Below are positions 36,101-43,402 of a DNA stretch of 64,000 nt, piece after piece. Position 1 is the first letter of the stretch, and each line of letters starts with the position of its first letter. Source of the DNA: Candidatus Blastococcus massiliensis AP3 (GTDB lineage Bacteria > Actinomycetota > Actinomycetes > Mycobacteriales > Geodermatophilaceae); contig NZ_HG931175.1 of NCBI RefSeq assembly GCF_000582785.1, forward strand, positions 796,483 through 860,482, written 5' to 3'. The notes under the pieces are model-generated. The model ran no database searches. It had not been told where the DNA came from and saw only the letters and a program-made list of their open reading frames with translations. The translations under genes were made by a program, and so were the position numbers.

Positions 36101-37644
36101 GCTTCGACAAGACCGGCACCCTGACGGAGAACCGGCTGCGCGTCGTCCGCCTGGTCCCGCTGACCGACGACCTGGACGACGACGAACTGCTCGCACTCGC
36201 CGCCGCCGGGCTCCGGAACGGCGACGACCGCTCGCACGAGACCGACCGCGCCGTCCTCGAGGCCGCCACCGAGAAGGACGTGCAGCCCGACGCCGACCCC
36301 GACGCCGCCCTGCCGTTCGCCGCCAGCCGCGGCTTCTCCGCCGCGGTCCGCGACGGCCGGCTGCTGGTCAAGGGCGCGCCCGAGACGGTACTCAAGCGGT
36401 GCACCGACGCCCCCGACGTCCGCGGCCGGGTGCAGGAGCTGGCGAAGGACGGGCTGCGGGTGCTCGCCGTCGCCGACCGCGCGGTCGACGGAACACCGGA
36501 CGACCTCGACGAGGCCGCCCGGGACCTCACCCTGCGCGGGCTCGTCGGGCTGGCCGACACCCTGCGGGAGTCCTCGGTCCGCGCCGTCGAGCAGCTGCGC
36601 GCAGCCGGCGTCCGCGTCGTCGTCGCCACCGGCGACCACCCCGAGACCGCCGCCGCGATCGCCGCCGAGGCCGGCGTTCCCGACGCCGACCGGGTGGTCA
36701 CCGGCGCGCAGCTGGCCCGCGCCTCCGACTCCGAGCGGGCCCGGATGGTCGCCGAGACCGCCGTGTTCGCCCGCCTCTCCCCCGAGCAGAAGGTCACCCT
36801 GGTGGCCGCACTCCGCAAGGCCGGCGCCACCCTGGCGATGACCGGCGACGGCGTGAACGACGCGGCGGCGATCCGGCTGGCCGACGTCGGCGTCGGCGTC
36901 GAGGGCGCCGAGTCGCCGGCCGCCCGCACCGCCGCCGACCTGGTGCTCACCGACCTCGACCTCACCCGGCTGGTCGACGCGATCGCCGAGGGCCGGGCCA
37001 TGTGGTCCCGCGTCCGCGACGCGGTCTCCATCCTCGTCGGCGGCAACGCCGGGGAGGTCGCGTTCACCGTCCTCGGCACCGCCGTCGGCGGGCGGGCGCC
37101 GCTGGGCACCCGCCAGCTCCTGCTGGTCAACCTGCTCACCGACATGTTCCCGGCGCTGGCCGTGGCGGTGGCCGCCCCGCGGTCCACCAACGGCAACGGT
37201 CACGACGACGGTCCGCTGGCCGGCCACCCGCTCGCACCCGTGCTGCTCGCCGGCCCGCACCGCGGCTTCACCGACGCCGTGCGCCGCATGGTGCTGGTCC
37301 GGGGAGCGGCGACGACGGCCGGTGCCACGGGGGCGTGGGCGGTCGGCAAGCTGACCCCGATCTACCCCGGCCGGGCCAGCACGATGGGCCTGGCCGCGCT
37401 GATCGCCACCCAGCTCGCGCAGACGGCGTGGATGGGCCGGCGCAGCCCGCTGGTGCTGGGCACCGTGGCCGGCTCGCTGGTCTTCCTCGTCGCGATCGTG
37501 CAGACCCCCGGGGTGAGCCGGTTCTTCGGCTGCACACCGCTGGACCCGGTGTCGTGGTCGGTGGTGCTGGGCTCGGCCGCCGTCGGCGCCGCAGGCGCCG
37601 AACTGGTGCCTCGGATGGCCGGCCGCGGGCGCGCCCGGACCTGA
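33124..37644 (+). CDS. CtpI-like cation-transporting P-type ATPase
   Basis: 1506 residues, much longer than most P-type ATPases and similar in size to mycobacterial CtpI. The first ~640 residues are an unusual N-terminal extension with hydrophobic segments and a possible heavy-metal-associated-like fold (RLQVELEAP...VEWATVNDVLGRVLV), but no CxxC. The P2-type core follows: ESGLTGES in the actuator, VPEGLPL in membrane helix 4, the phosphorylated Asp in DKTGTLTEN (D995), KGAPETVLKR for nucleotide binding and TGDGVNDAAAIRLADVGVG at the hinge. PEGLP suggests Ca/Mg/K-type ions, not transition metals. The ion is not known. ATG at 33124 follows GGGGG. A hairpin terminator follows. Confidence 0.9.
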   Translation: MALLRLIAQAGTAAQAAAREATHLAAGAAVLTAVPVVVGAGLLGETAGLTKDVTKTLARGSVTVAKKATVRTTRAVGTLVTGSDPLPGGHLHELVDSVRGMLEPPPARHTRRVWGDRDRLQVELEAPAADDTPESRAALRRHLERLEGVEWATVNDVLGRVLVAVDARRVTVEDVVGVVTEVEQARGGTGVFPQRPDHPADLEPLLAAVLSAAIDTAAVGVATAAKYLPIPAVHRHATLVMAVLDTQQWLKKALSDRVGPVGTDLVFEGAGALLHSLTQSPTIPAINATAAVQRALEMRARRQVWRRRERELCRPEPDDDREPEQPPGPRPGELPKGPVETYRDRLAPTELAGALGILALTRRPGRSADLLKALTPKAAVLGRESFAATLDLLLSRRGVLPLDGSAYRRLDRVDTVVVDGAALCTGPPVVVEGTAEADGWDDAAVWSAGSRLLTEKQTTSNLRLGPPRTTDVPGGEVRSLLEGRRRVGTVTVAPELDPHAEALLSTAIDAGLHLVLTRHVGAREIAGLADDAPPAGELLLDTVRQLQADGRGVLLVSATDGPALSASDVAVAPVLDGRAPAWGADLITLPGLADACRILATVPVAKAVSRRVTGTAITGNVLGGLLASVGSARYGQRRATTPGKGATWTTMAAGTWAAVRAAGRPVPAPTVHTPWHALEPDEVVRRLADVPVEPEHRPGRIPAVARTVTATPAVRTPARFARTVAAELSDPLTPILVTGAAATAVLGDVTDAILVGSVTAINAVVSGLQRLRAETVLEQLLIEQDHCARRETDRGTEEVPAGALRLGDVLLVDSGDILTADARLLDAEDLEVDESGLTGESLSVAKSVAATPGADVADRTCMLFEGTTVVAGRGRAVVVAVGHATQAGRAGRAAGRAAPPAGVQARLSELTRSVLPLTLAGGAAVTALSVLWGRPLRESVSAGLAIAVAAVPEGLPLVATVAQQAAARRLSRRGAVVRSARVLEALGRVDTVCFDKTGTLTENRLRVVRLVPLTDDLDDDELLALAAAGLRNGDDRSHETDRAVLEAATEKDVQPDADPDAALPFAASRGFSAAVRDGRLLVKGAPETVLKRCTDAPDVRGRVQELAKDGLRVLAVADRAVDGTPDDLDEAARDLTLRGLVGLADTLRESSVRAVEQLRAAGVRVVVATGDHPETAAAIAAEAGVPDADRVVTGAQLARASDSERARMVAETAVFARLSPEQKVTLVAALRKAGATLAMTGDGVNDAAAIRLADVGVGVEGAESPAARTAADLVLTDLDLTRLVDAIAEGRAMWSRVRDAVSILVGGNAGEVAFTVLGTAVGGRAPLGTRQLLLVNLLTDMFPALAVAVAAPRSTNGNGHDDGPLAGHPLAPVLLAGPHRGFTDAVRRMVLVRGAATTAGATGAWAVGKLTPIYPGRASTMGLAALIATQLAQTAWMGRRSPLVLGTVAGSLVFLVAIVQTPGVSRFFGCTPLDPVSWSVVLGSAAVGAAGAELVPRMAGRGRART

Positions 37645-37657
37645 CGGTCCCGAGGTC

Positions 37658-37677
37658 CCTCCCCCGGAAGGGGGAGG
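37658..37677 (+). terminator. GNRA-capped hairpin between ATPase and GGDEF-EAL genes
   Basis: CCTCCCCC-GGAA-GGGGGAGG is a perfect 8-bp stem with a GGAA tetraloop, starting 14 bases after the ATPase stop and 42 bases before the next start codon. It is probably an L-shaped terminator without a U-tract; a role in the leader of the following gene is also possible. Confidence 0.55.
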
Positions 37678-37718
37678 CCGGGATCAACGGGACGCGGCAA
37701 ACGGACGATGCAGTTCCC

Positions 37719-39479
37719 ATGCGATGGTCGGGCGTGCCCGAGGTGGCGACACCTCGTCTGATGTCGCGCGCCCTGGCGACCCTCTACGCCTTCGGCGGCA
37801 CGGCCAGCATCCTCGCCGTCGTCGGCGCCGACGCGTCCTGGTCCGAGCGGCTGCCGCTGCTCGGCCTGGCGACGTCCGCGCTGCTCGGGGCGGGGGTCGC
37901 CTACCTGTGGGGACCGGGCTGGCCGCGGGCCGCCTTCCACCTGGCGGTCCTGCACGGGACGTGCGTCGTCGTCGCCGGCGTCGTGTCCAGCCCGGACGCC
38001 GCAACGGCGGTGGCCGTCGGCGCGCTGACCAGCTTCATCGCGATCACCGCCTGCTTCTTCTTCAGCCTGCCGCTCGCGCTGCTCCACATCGCCGTGGCCC
38101 TGACCGCCCTCACCCTCGGGTCGGTCGCGCAGGGCGACGTCGCCCTGACGACGGCGCTCTCGCTCGACACGATGATCATCGCGCTGAGCCTGGTCACCCG
38201 CGGGCTCGTGCTGCGCGCCTCCAGCGCCCACCGCGACCCGCTCACCGGGCTGGCCAACCGGCGCGGGTTCGACCAGGCACTCCACGAGCAGTTGCACCTG
38301 GCCTCTCGCACCGGGGAGCCGCTCTCGGCCGCGCTGCTCGACCTCGACCACTTCAAGGCGATCAACGACTCGCAGGGGCACGAGGCCGGCGACCGCGTGC
38401 TGCGCCAGGTCGCGAAGGTCTGGGGCAGGATGCTGCCGTCGCCGGCGATCCTCTCGCGGCACGGCGGCGACGAGTTCGCGGTGCTGCTGCCCGGCGTGAC
38501 CGGCGCGGAGGGTCTCCAGCTCGTGTCCCGGATCTCCCAGCTGCACCCGGAGATCCGCATGTCCTGCGGCGTCGCCGAGCACCGGTCCGGTGACAGCGCC
38601 GCGCAGCTCATGCGCCGCGCGGACCTGGCCCTCTACACCGCCAAGGCCACCGGCCGGGGCCGCTCCGAGCTCGACGGCGGACCCACCTCCGACCTGGCCG
38701 CCGACCTCGCGCTCGCCCTCGACGCCGGCGAGGTGACGGTGCACTTCCAGCCGATCCTCGGCATGCACGAGGACGAGATGCTCGGCGTCGAGGTCCTGGC
38801 CCGCTGGACCCACCCGGCCCGCGGTCCGGTCTCGCCGGTCGAGTTCATCGCCGTCGCCGAGCAGCACGACCTGATGCCCCGCCTCGGCGAGCACGTCTTC
38901 CGGTCCGCCTGCACCCAGCTGGCCGAGCTCTACGCCACCACGGGACGGCGGCTGCGGCTCGGCGTCAACGTCTCCGGCCGCGAACTTCGCGACCCCACCT
39001 ACCCCCGCCGGATCCGGGCGGTCCTCGCCGAGACCGGGTGGCTCGCGTCCGAGACCGTGCTCGAGGTGACCGAGAGCCTGGTCGACGCGGAGTCCTCGGC
39101 CGCGGTCGACGCCCTGCACGAGCTGCAGGCGATGGGGTTCAAGATCGCCATCGACGACTTCGGCACCGGCTACTCGTCGCTGAGCCGCCTGGACACCCTG
39201 CCCGTCGACATCCTCAAGCTCGACTCGTCGTTCATCGCCACGATCACGACCTCGCCCCGCCGCGCCACGATGCTGCGCAGCATCATCGGGATGGCGCACG
39301 TCCTCGGCCTCGACGTCGTCGCCGAGGGCGTCGAGACGCAAGCGCAGGACGCCCGCCTCCGCGAGCTCGGCTGCAGCTTCGGTCAGGGCTGGCTCTACGG
39401 CCGCCCGGCCCCGCTCGCCGACGTCGTCGAGCTGGTGGAGCGCTGGGACGCCCGGCGCACCCCGGCGCTGCACAGCTGA
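37719..39479 (+). CDS. Membrane GGDEF-EAL protein 1
   Basis: 586 residues. About six membrane segments (12-165) are homologous to those of the two other GGDEF proteins in the window. The GGDEF domain (about 172-320) keeps DPLTGLANRRGF, LLDLDHFKAINDSQGHEAGD and SRHGGDEFAVLL, so cyclase activity is possible; no RxxD inhibitory site precedes it. The EAL domain (about 330-580) has an EVLAR variant of the signature, NVSGREL, DDFGTGYSSLSRLDTLPVD, LKLDSSF, EGVET and QGWLYGRPAP, so the phosphodiesterase site looks complete. It could make and break c-di-GMP. ATG at 37719 lies in ttcccATGcGaTGG, shared with its paralogue. Net activity cannot be predicted. Confidence 0.93.
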   Translation: MRWSGVPEVATPRLMSRALATLYAFGGTASILAVVGADASWSERLPLLGLATSALLGAGVAYLWGPGWPRAAFHLAVLHGTCVVVAGVVSSPDAATAVAVGALTSFIAITACFFFSLPLALLHIAVALTALTLGSVAQGDVALTTALSLDTMIIALSLVTRGLVLRASSAHRDPLTGLANRRGFDQALHEQLHLASRTGEPLSAALLDLDHFKAINDSQGHEAGDRVLRQVAKVWGRMLPSPAILSRHGGDEFAVLLPGVTGAEGLQLVSRISQLHPEIRMSCGVAEHRSGDSAAQLMRRADLALYTAKATGRGRSELDGGPTSDLAADLALALDAGEVTVHFQPILGMHEDEMLGVEVLARWTHPARGPVSPVEFIAVAEQHDLMPRLGEHVFRSACTQLAELYATTGRRLRLGVNVSGRELRDPTYPRRIRAVLAETGWLASETVLEVTESLVDAESSAAVDALHELQAMGFKIAIDDFGTGYSSLSRLDTLPVDILKLDSSFIATITTSPRRATMLRSIIGMAHVLGLDVVAEGVETQAQDARLRELGCSFGQGWLYGRPAPLADVVELVERWDARRTPALHS

Positions 39480-39580
39480 CGTCCCGCGCCGGAGCCCGTT
39501 GACACCTCGCGGGAGCGGAGCAGCATGGCCGGTGCGGCGACGCCGCAGGGGCGCCGCGCCTGTCCCGGAAGGGGGGCGTC

Positions 39581-40204
39581 ATGTACGCCCGTTCCACCAC
39601 GCTCACCGCCGACCCGACCCGCATGGACGACGGCATCGCCGACGTCCGCGACAACGTCATGCCCGCCGTCCTCGACATGGAGGGCTGCACGGGCCTGTCG
39701 ATGCTCTGCGACCCGCCGTCGGGCCGGTGCATCGTCACGACCGCCTGGGACTCCGAGGAGGCGATGGCCGCGACCCGCGACAGGGTCGGTCACCTGCGCG
39801 ACCGCGCGGCGGAACGCTTCGGCGCCACCGCTCCCCAGGTGCAGGAGTGGGAGATCGCCGCGATGCACCGCCTGCACCCGGCTGGCGACGACGCCTGCGC
39901 CCGCGTCACGTGGTCCCGCTGCGAGCCCGGGCGGGTGGCGGACGTGCTCGACGCCTTCCGCACGGCGATGGTGCCGCGGATGGACGACGTCCCCGGGTTC
40001 TGCAGCCTCAGCCTGATGGTCGACCGGCAGACCGGCATGTCCTCGCTGACGTCGGTCTACACCGACCGCGCCGCGATGAACGGCTCCAGCGAGCTGGTCC
40101 GCAGGATGCGCGAGGACTTCATCACCCAGATGGGCATGGAGCTGGTCGACATGGCCGAGTACGACGTCGTCCTCCACCACCTGCGGGTCCCCGAACTGGT
40201 CTGA
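39581..40204 (+). CDS. ABM-like two-repeat protein between the GGDEF-EAL genes
   Basis: 207 residues. It appears to contain two ferredoxin-like (antibiotic biosynthesis monooxygenase/dimeric alpha-beta barrel) halves. The first includes MPAVLDMEGCTGLSML, a strand pair ending CIVTTAWDSEEAM; the second includes MVPRMDDVPGFCSLSLMV and a similar strand pair. No heme or flavin motif is evident, so a sensor or binding role is as likely as catalysis. A close paralogue lies at 56.0 kb (same MYARST start, SGRCI, PGFCS, HLRVPE ending). ATG at 39581 follows GGAAGGGGGG. It sits 101 bp after the first GGDEF-EAL gene and 85 bp before the second, on the same strand. Confidence 0.78.
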   Translation: MYARSTTLTADPTRMDDGIADVRDNVMPAVLDMEGCTGLSMLCDPPSGRCIVTTAWDSEEAMAATRDRVGHLRDRAAERFGATAPQVQEWEIAAMHRLHPAGDDACARVTWSRCEPGRVADVLDAFRTAMVPRMDDVPGFCSLSLMVDRQTGMSSLTSVYTDRAAMNGSSELVRRMREDFITQMGMELVDMAEYDVVLHHLRVPELV

Positions 40205-40224
40205 CGGCAGCGTCGTCCCACCGG

Positions 40225-40254
40225 GTCGCGTTCCCCCGCAAGGGGGAACGCGAC
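40225..40254 (+). terminator. Long GNRA-capped hairpin between ABM-like and GGDEF-EAL genes
   Basis: GTCGCGTTCCCCC and its perfect complement form a 13-bp stem with a GCAA tetraloop. It starts 20 bases after the stop codon and ends 35 bases before the next start. It has the same design as the hairpin at 37658. There is no U-tract. Confidence 0.6.
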
Positions 40255-40289
40255 TCCAGCCGACCCCCGATCCGGTCGATGACAGTCCC

Positions 40290-42044
40290 ATGAGGTGGAC
40301 GGGGGTGCCGGAGGTCGCGTCGCCGCGCGCGATGACGCAGACCTCGATGGTCCTGTACTCCCTCGCCTGCACCACCGGTCTGCTGGCGATGCTCGGCTCC
40401 GGCGCGCAGGGCTCGACCCGGCTGGCCATGGTCGCGCTCTCCCTGTGCGCGCTCGCCGCCGGCCTCGCGTCGCTCCGCTGGGGAACCAGCTTCCCCCGTC
40501 CCGCCCTCCACGCCTCGGTGGTCGCCGCCACGGCGGTCGCCGTCACCGCTGTGCTGGTGAGCCCCGATCCCACGACGGCCGTGGTGGTCGGCACCCTGAT
40601 CAGCTCGGTCCTGATCCACTCCTGCTACTTCTTCGCCCTCCCGGGCGTCGTCGCGCACATCGCCATGGCGCTGACGGCGGTGACGGCCGGCCTGATGGCG
40701 CGCGGCGACGTCGCCATGCTCACGGCCCTGGCCCTCGCGGCCTCGCTCGTCGGGCTGGCCGTGGTGACCCGCAGCCTGGTGATGCGGGCCTCCGACGCCA
40801 ACCGCGACCCGCTCACCGAACTCGCCAACCGGCGCGGTTTCGACCAGGCGGTGCAGGCAGCGATGCGGGCGGGCGGACGCGCGGACGCACCTGTCTCGAC
40901 CGCTCTGCTCGACCTCGACCACTTCAAGTCCGTCAACGACTCCCAGGGGCACGACGCCGGGGACCGGCTGCTGCGGCAGGTCGCCGACACGTGGCGGGAC
41001 GCGTTGCCACCGTCGACGGTGCTGGCCCGGCACGGCGGGGACGAGTTCGCCCTGCTGCTCCCCGGGCACTCCGGGCCGGCCGCGCTCGACGTCGTCCTCG
41101 GTCTCTGCGCCCTGCTGCCCGGGGTGGGGGTCTCCGGCGGGGTGGCCGAGCACCAGGGCGGCGAGAGCGCCGCGCAGCTCATGCGCCGCGCCGACCTGGC
41201 GCTCTACACCGCCAAGGCCGGCGGCCGGGGACGCTGCGAGCTCGACGGCGGCTCGGCCGCGGGCCTCGCCGCCGACCTCGCCGTGGCGCTGGACACCGGA
41301 GCGGTGGCGGTGCACGTCCAGTCGATCATCGATCTGCGCACCGGCGAGGCGACCGGCGTCGAGGCGCTGGCCCGCTGGACCCATCCCGAGCGGGGCCCGG
41401 TGTCACCGGCGGAGTTCGTCGCCGTGGCCGAGCAGCACGACCTGATGATCCGCCTCGGCGAGCACGTGTTCCGGACCGCCTGCACCCAGCTGGCCGAGCT
41501 CTACGCCACCACGGGACGGCGGCTGCGGCTGGGCGTCAACGTCTCCGGCCGCGAGCTGTGCGACCCCACCTACTCCGAGCGGGTCCGCGCGGTGCTCGCC
41601 GAGACCGGGTGGCCGGCCACCGAGACCGTGCTCGAGGTGACCGAGAGCGTCGTGGAGGCCGAATCCTCGGCCGCGGTCGCGGCGCTGCACGAGCTGCGCG
41701 ACCTGGGCTTCGTGGTCGCCATCGACGACTTCGGCACCGGCTACTCGTCGCTGAGCCGGCTGGACACCCTGCCGGTCGACATCCTGAAGCTCGACTCGTC
41801 CTTCGTCGCCACCATCACCAGCTCCCCCCGCCGGGCCACGGTGCTCCGCAGCATCGTCGGGATGGCCCGGGTGCTCGGCCTGGACGTCGTCGCCGAGGGG
41901 GTCGAGACGGCCGAGCAGGACGCCCAGCTCCGCGGAGTCGGCTGCAGCTTCGGACAGGGCTGGCTCTTCGGCCGGCCCGCACCGCTGCCGGACGTCGTCG
42001 AACTGCTGGACCGGCCGGCCCCCGCCCCCGCGCTGCGCGCCTGA
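40290..42044 (+). CDS. Membrane GGDEF-EAL protein 2
   Basis: 584 residues, a close paralogue of the protein at 37.7 kb. It has about six membrane segments, then GGDEF (DPLTELANRRGF, LLDLDHFKSVNDSQGHDAGD, ARHGGDEFALLL) and EAL with the canonical EALARW signature. NVSGREL, DDFGTGYSSL, LKLDSSF, EGVET and QGWLFGRPAP are all present. Both catalytic sites appear intact and the RxxD site is again missing. The EAL halves of the two paralogues are much more alike than their membrane domains, which suggests that they sense different inputs but share output. ATG at 40290. A very long palindrome follows the gene. Confidence 0.93.
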   Translation: MRWTGVPEVASPRAMTQTSMVLYSLACTTGLLAMLGSGAQGSTRLAMVALSLCALAAGLASLRWGTSFPRPALHASVVAATAVAVTAVLVSPDPTTAVVVGTLISSVLIHSCYFFALPGVVAHIAMALTAVTAGLMARGDVAMLTALALAASLVGLAVVTRSLVMRASDANRDPLTELANRRGFDQAVQAAMRAGGRADAPVSTALLDLDHFKSVNDSQGHDAGDRLLRQVADTWRDALPPSTVLARHGGDEFALLLPGHSGPAALDVVLGLCALLPGVGVSGGVAEHQGGESAAQLMRRADLALYTAKAGGRGRCELDGGSAAGLAADLAVALDTGAVAVHVQSIIDLRTGEATGVEALARWTHPERGPVSPAEFVAVAEQHDLMIRLGEHVFRTACTQLAELYATTGRRLRLGVNVSGRELCDPTYSERVRAVLAETGWPATETVLEVTESVVEAESSAAVAALHELRDLGFVVAIDDFGTGYSSLSRLDTLPVDILKLDSSFVATITSSPRRATVLRSIVGMARVLGLDVVAEGVETAEQDAQLRGVGCSFGQGWLFGRPAPLPDVVELLDRPAPAPALRA

Positions 42045-42056
42045 CCGGGCGGGCAG

Positions 42057-42115
42057 AGCGTTGAACCCGGACGACCCATTCCTATCGCTGGGACGGGCCG
42101 TCCGGGTTCAACGCT
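42057..42115. terminator. Bidirectional terminator with 17-bp perfect stem
   Basis: Arms AGCGTTGAACCCGGACG (42057-42073) and its exact complement (42099-42115) enclose 25 bases, which contain a smaller CCCA...TGGG stem. It lies between convergent genes, 13 bases after one stop and 15 before the other. It should terminate transcription from both sides. Confidence 0.75.
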
Positions 42116-42130
42116 GTGGAAGAAACGGGC

Positions 42131-42577
42131 TCAGTCGCCGACGTAGGACGTGATGCCGAAGTGCTGGTCGCCGTCCTCGTCCTCCAGGACCAGGACGGTC
42201 AGCGCCTGACCGCTGACGACGGCGCTGCACGTGTCGCCGTCGCACTCGACGACCTCCACCTCGCCGCCCTGCTCCTCGACGAAGTCCACGACCGCGGCCT
42301 CGGTGTCGCGGTTCTGCTCGTCCACCGACTCCCGCCAGAAGAACACCGCGACCAGCGCCGCGACGACGGCGATCACGGCCACCGAGACGGCAATGACCGC
42401 TGCGGAGTTGCGGTCGAACCAGCCGGGCTCGCGCTCCTGGGGCTCGCCCGCGACCTCGGGCCAGGCCGCCTGCGGGGCGGCCGGCGTCGGCTGCGCCGCC
42501 GTCGGAGTGCTCGGGGTGCTCGGGGTGCCCGGAGCGCTCGGGGCGGTGCCGGCCGGCTGGTTGTCCTCGGTGCTCAT
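42131..42577 (-). CDS. Small single-pass membrane protein of unknown function
   Basis: 148 residues from ATG at 42577. A Thr/Pro/Ala-rich cytoplasmic tail (about 1-50) is followed by one membrane helix (AAVIAVSVAVIAVVAALVAVFFW). A short extracytoplasmic domain follows with two cysteines in VECDGDTCSAVVSG, probably disulfide-bonded, and the end GDQHFGITSYVGD. This resembles small actinobacterial DUF4333-like secreted domains, but I am not certain. The ribosome site is weak (GAAG). No operon partner is obvious. Confidence 0.72.
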   Translation of the reverse strand: MSTEDNQPAGTAPSAPGTPSTPSTPTAAQPTPAAPQAAWPEVAGEPQEREPGWFDRNSAAVIAVSVAVIAVVAALVAVFFWRESVDEQNRDTEAAVVDFVEEQGGEVEVVECDGDTCSAVVSGQALTVLVLEDEDGDQHFGITSYVGD

Positions 42578-42680
42578 CTTCGGGGGTGCCTCACGTCGTG
42601 GGTGCTGAACGCGCAACCCTGCCACGCGACGCCGCACCGTCGCCGCTCCCCCACCGGGCTCACAGCAGACGCACAGCGGC

Positions 42681-42917
42681 TCAGTGCGCCGGCGGCACCC
42701 AGCCCGACGCGAGCTTCGCGTGTACCGCCTTCAGCGCATCGAGCGGCGACAGACCCTGGGTGGCCTGCAGCCGGCGCACCTCGCTGAGCACGTCGTCCCA
42801 CCGGTCGTCCGGAGCAGCCGCCCGCAGCCGGGCCCGCTGCTCGGCCAGTTCGGCGGTGATGCCGGTGGTCTGACGAGGGATGGACGGGGACCTGTGCGCG
42901 ACCGGCTCGACCTCCAT
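42681..42917 (-). CDS. Small hypothetical protein
   Basis: 78 residues, ATG at 42917. It is mostly helical and charged: AELAEQRARLRAAAPDDRWDDVLSEVRRLQ is followed by SPLDALKAVHAKLASGW. There is no membrane segment or known motif. Codon use fits the genome. It may be a small DNA- or protein-binding factor; I do not recognise it. Confidence 0.55.
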   Translation of the reverse strand: MEVEPVAHRSPSIPRQTTGITAELAEQRARLRAAAPDDRWDDVLSEVRRLQATQGLSPLDALKAVHAKLASGWVPPAH

Positions 42918-43028
42918 GATCGCGGAACCTAGAGGTCAGCGGCCTGCGCCGGTAGACCTTCGGGCGCGATCCCGCGATTTGGCGTCAGCCTGACGCCGCG
43001 GTGCATACCGGCGGGCACGTTCGCTGGT

Positions 43029-43262
43029 TCAGCAGTACCGCGCGTTCACGCATCCGTACTCGTTCCCACCTGTGGAACCGTCAAAAAAGTTCCCACTGAA
43101 CAGAAGGAGCAGAGCGATGAGCCCAAGAATGCCCAGCGCCGAGAGAGCGACGCCTGCCCACAGGAACTGACCGAACTCACTCCTCGGCTCCCAACCCTCA
43201 ATAAACGCAACGTAGTTAATTCCGCCACTAATGGCGAGGACCAGCCATACCCAGATGTTCAC
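43029..43262 (-). CDS. Small two-helix membrane protein
   Basis: 77 residues from GTG at 43262. Two hydrophobic stretches, WVWLVLAISGGINYVAFI and WAGVALSALGILGLIALLLL, are separated by a polar loop (EGWEPRSEFGQ). The C-terminus has two cysteines (EYGCVNARYC). The gene has lower GC than its neighbours. The function is unknown. Confidence 0.55.
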   Translation of the reverse strand: MNIWVWLVLAISGGINYVAFIEGWEPRSEFGQFLWAGVALSALGILGLIALLLLFSGNFFDGSTGGNEYGCVNARYC

Positions 43263-43402
43263 TCGCGTCTGCCCTCTTCCGGCCCACTGCAGCGAGAGCT
43301 CCCCGCCAGGTCGCTAAACCTGATATCAGCAAACGTCAGGTCAGGAGTGACAACCGTGACCGATTCACTCCCGTGCGTGACAGTCGCCGCTACGCGACAA
43401 GA

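Noticed and set aside
37645..37718. GGGACGC and GGCAAAC strings near the GGDEF-EAL start, reminiscent of the GEMM c-di-GMP riboswitch
   Set aside because: The ordered GEMM core and its second helix are absent and the matching leader at 40.2 kb lacks them, so the resemblance is chance.
33573..39479. Open frame running through the ATPase into the GGDEF-EAL gene as one giant protein
   Set aside because: The first part is Arg/Pro-rich shadow sequence of the ATPase; the real gene starts at ATG 37719 where the membrane domain begins.
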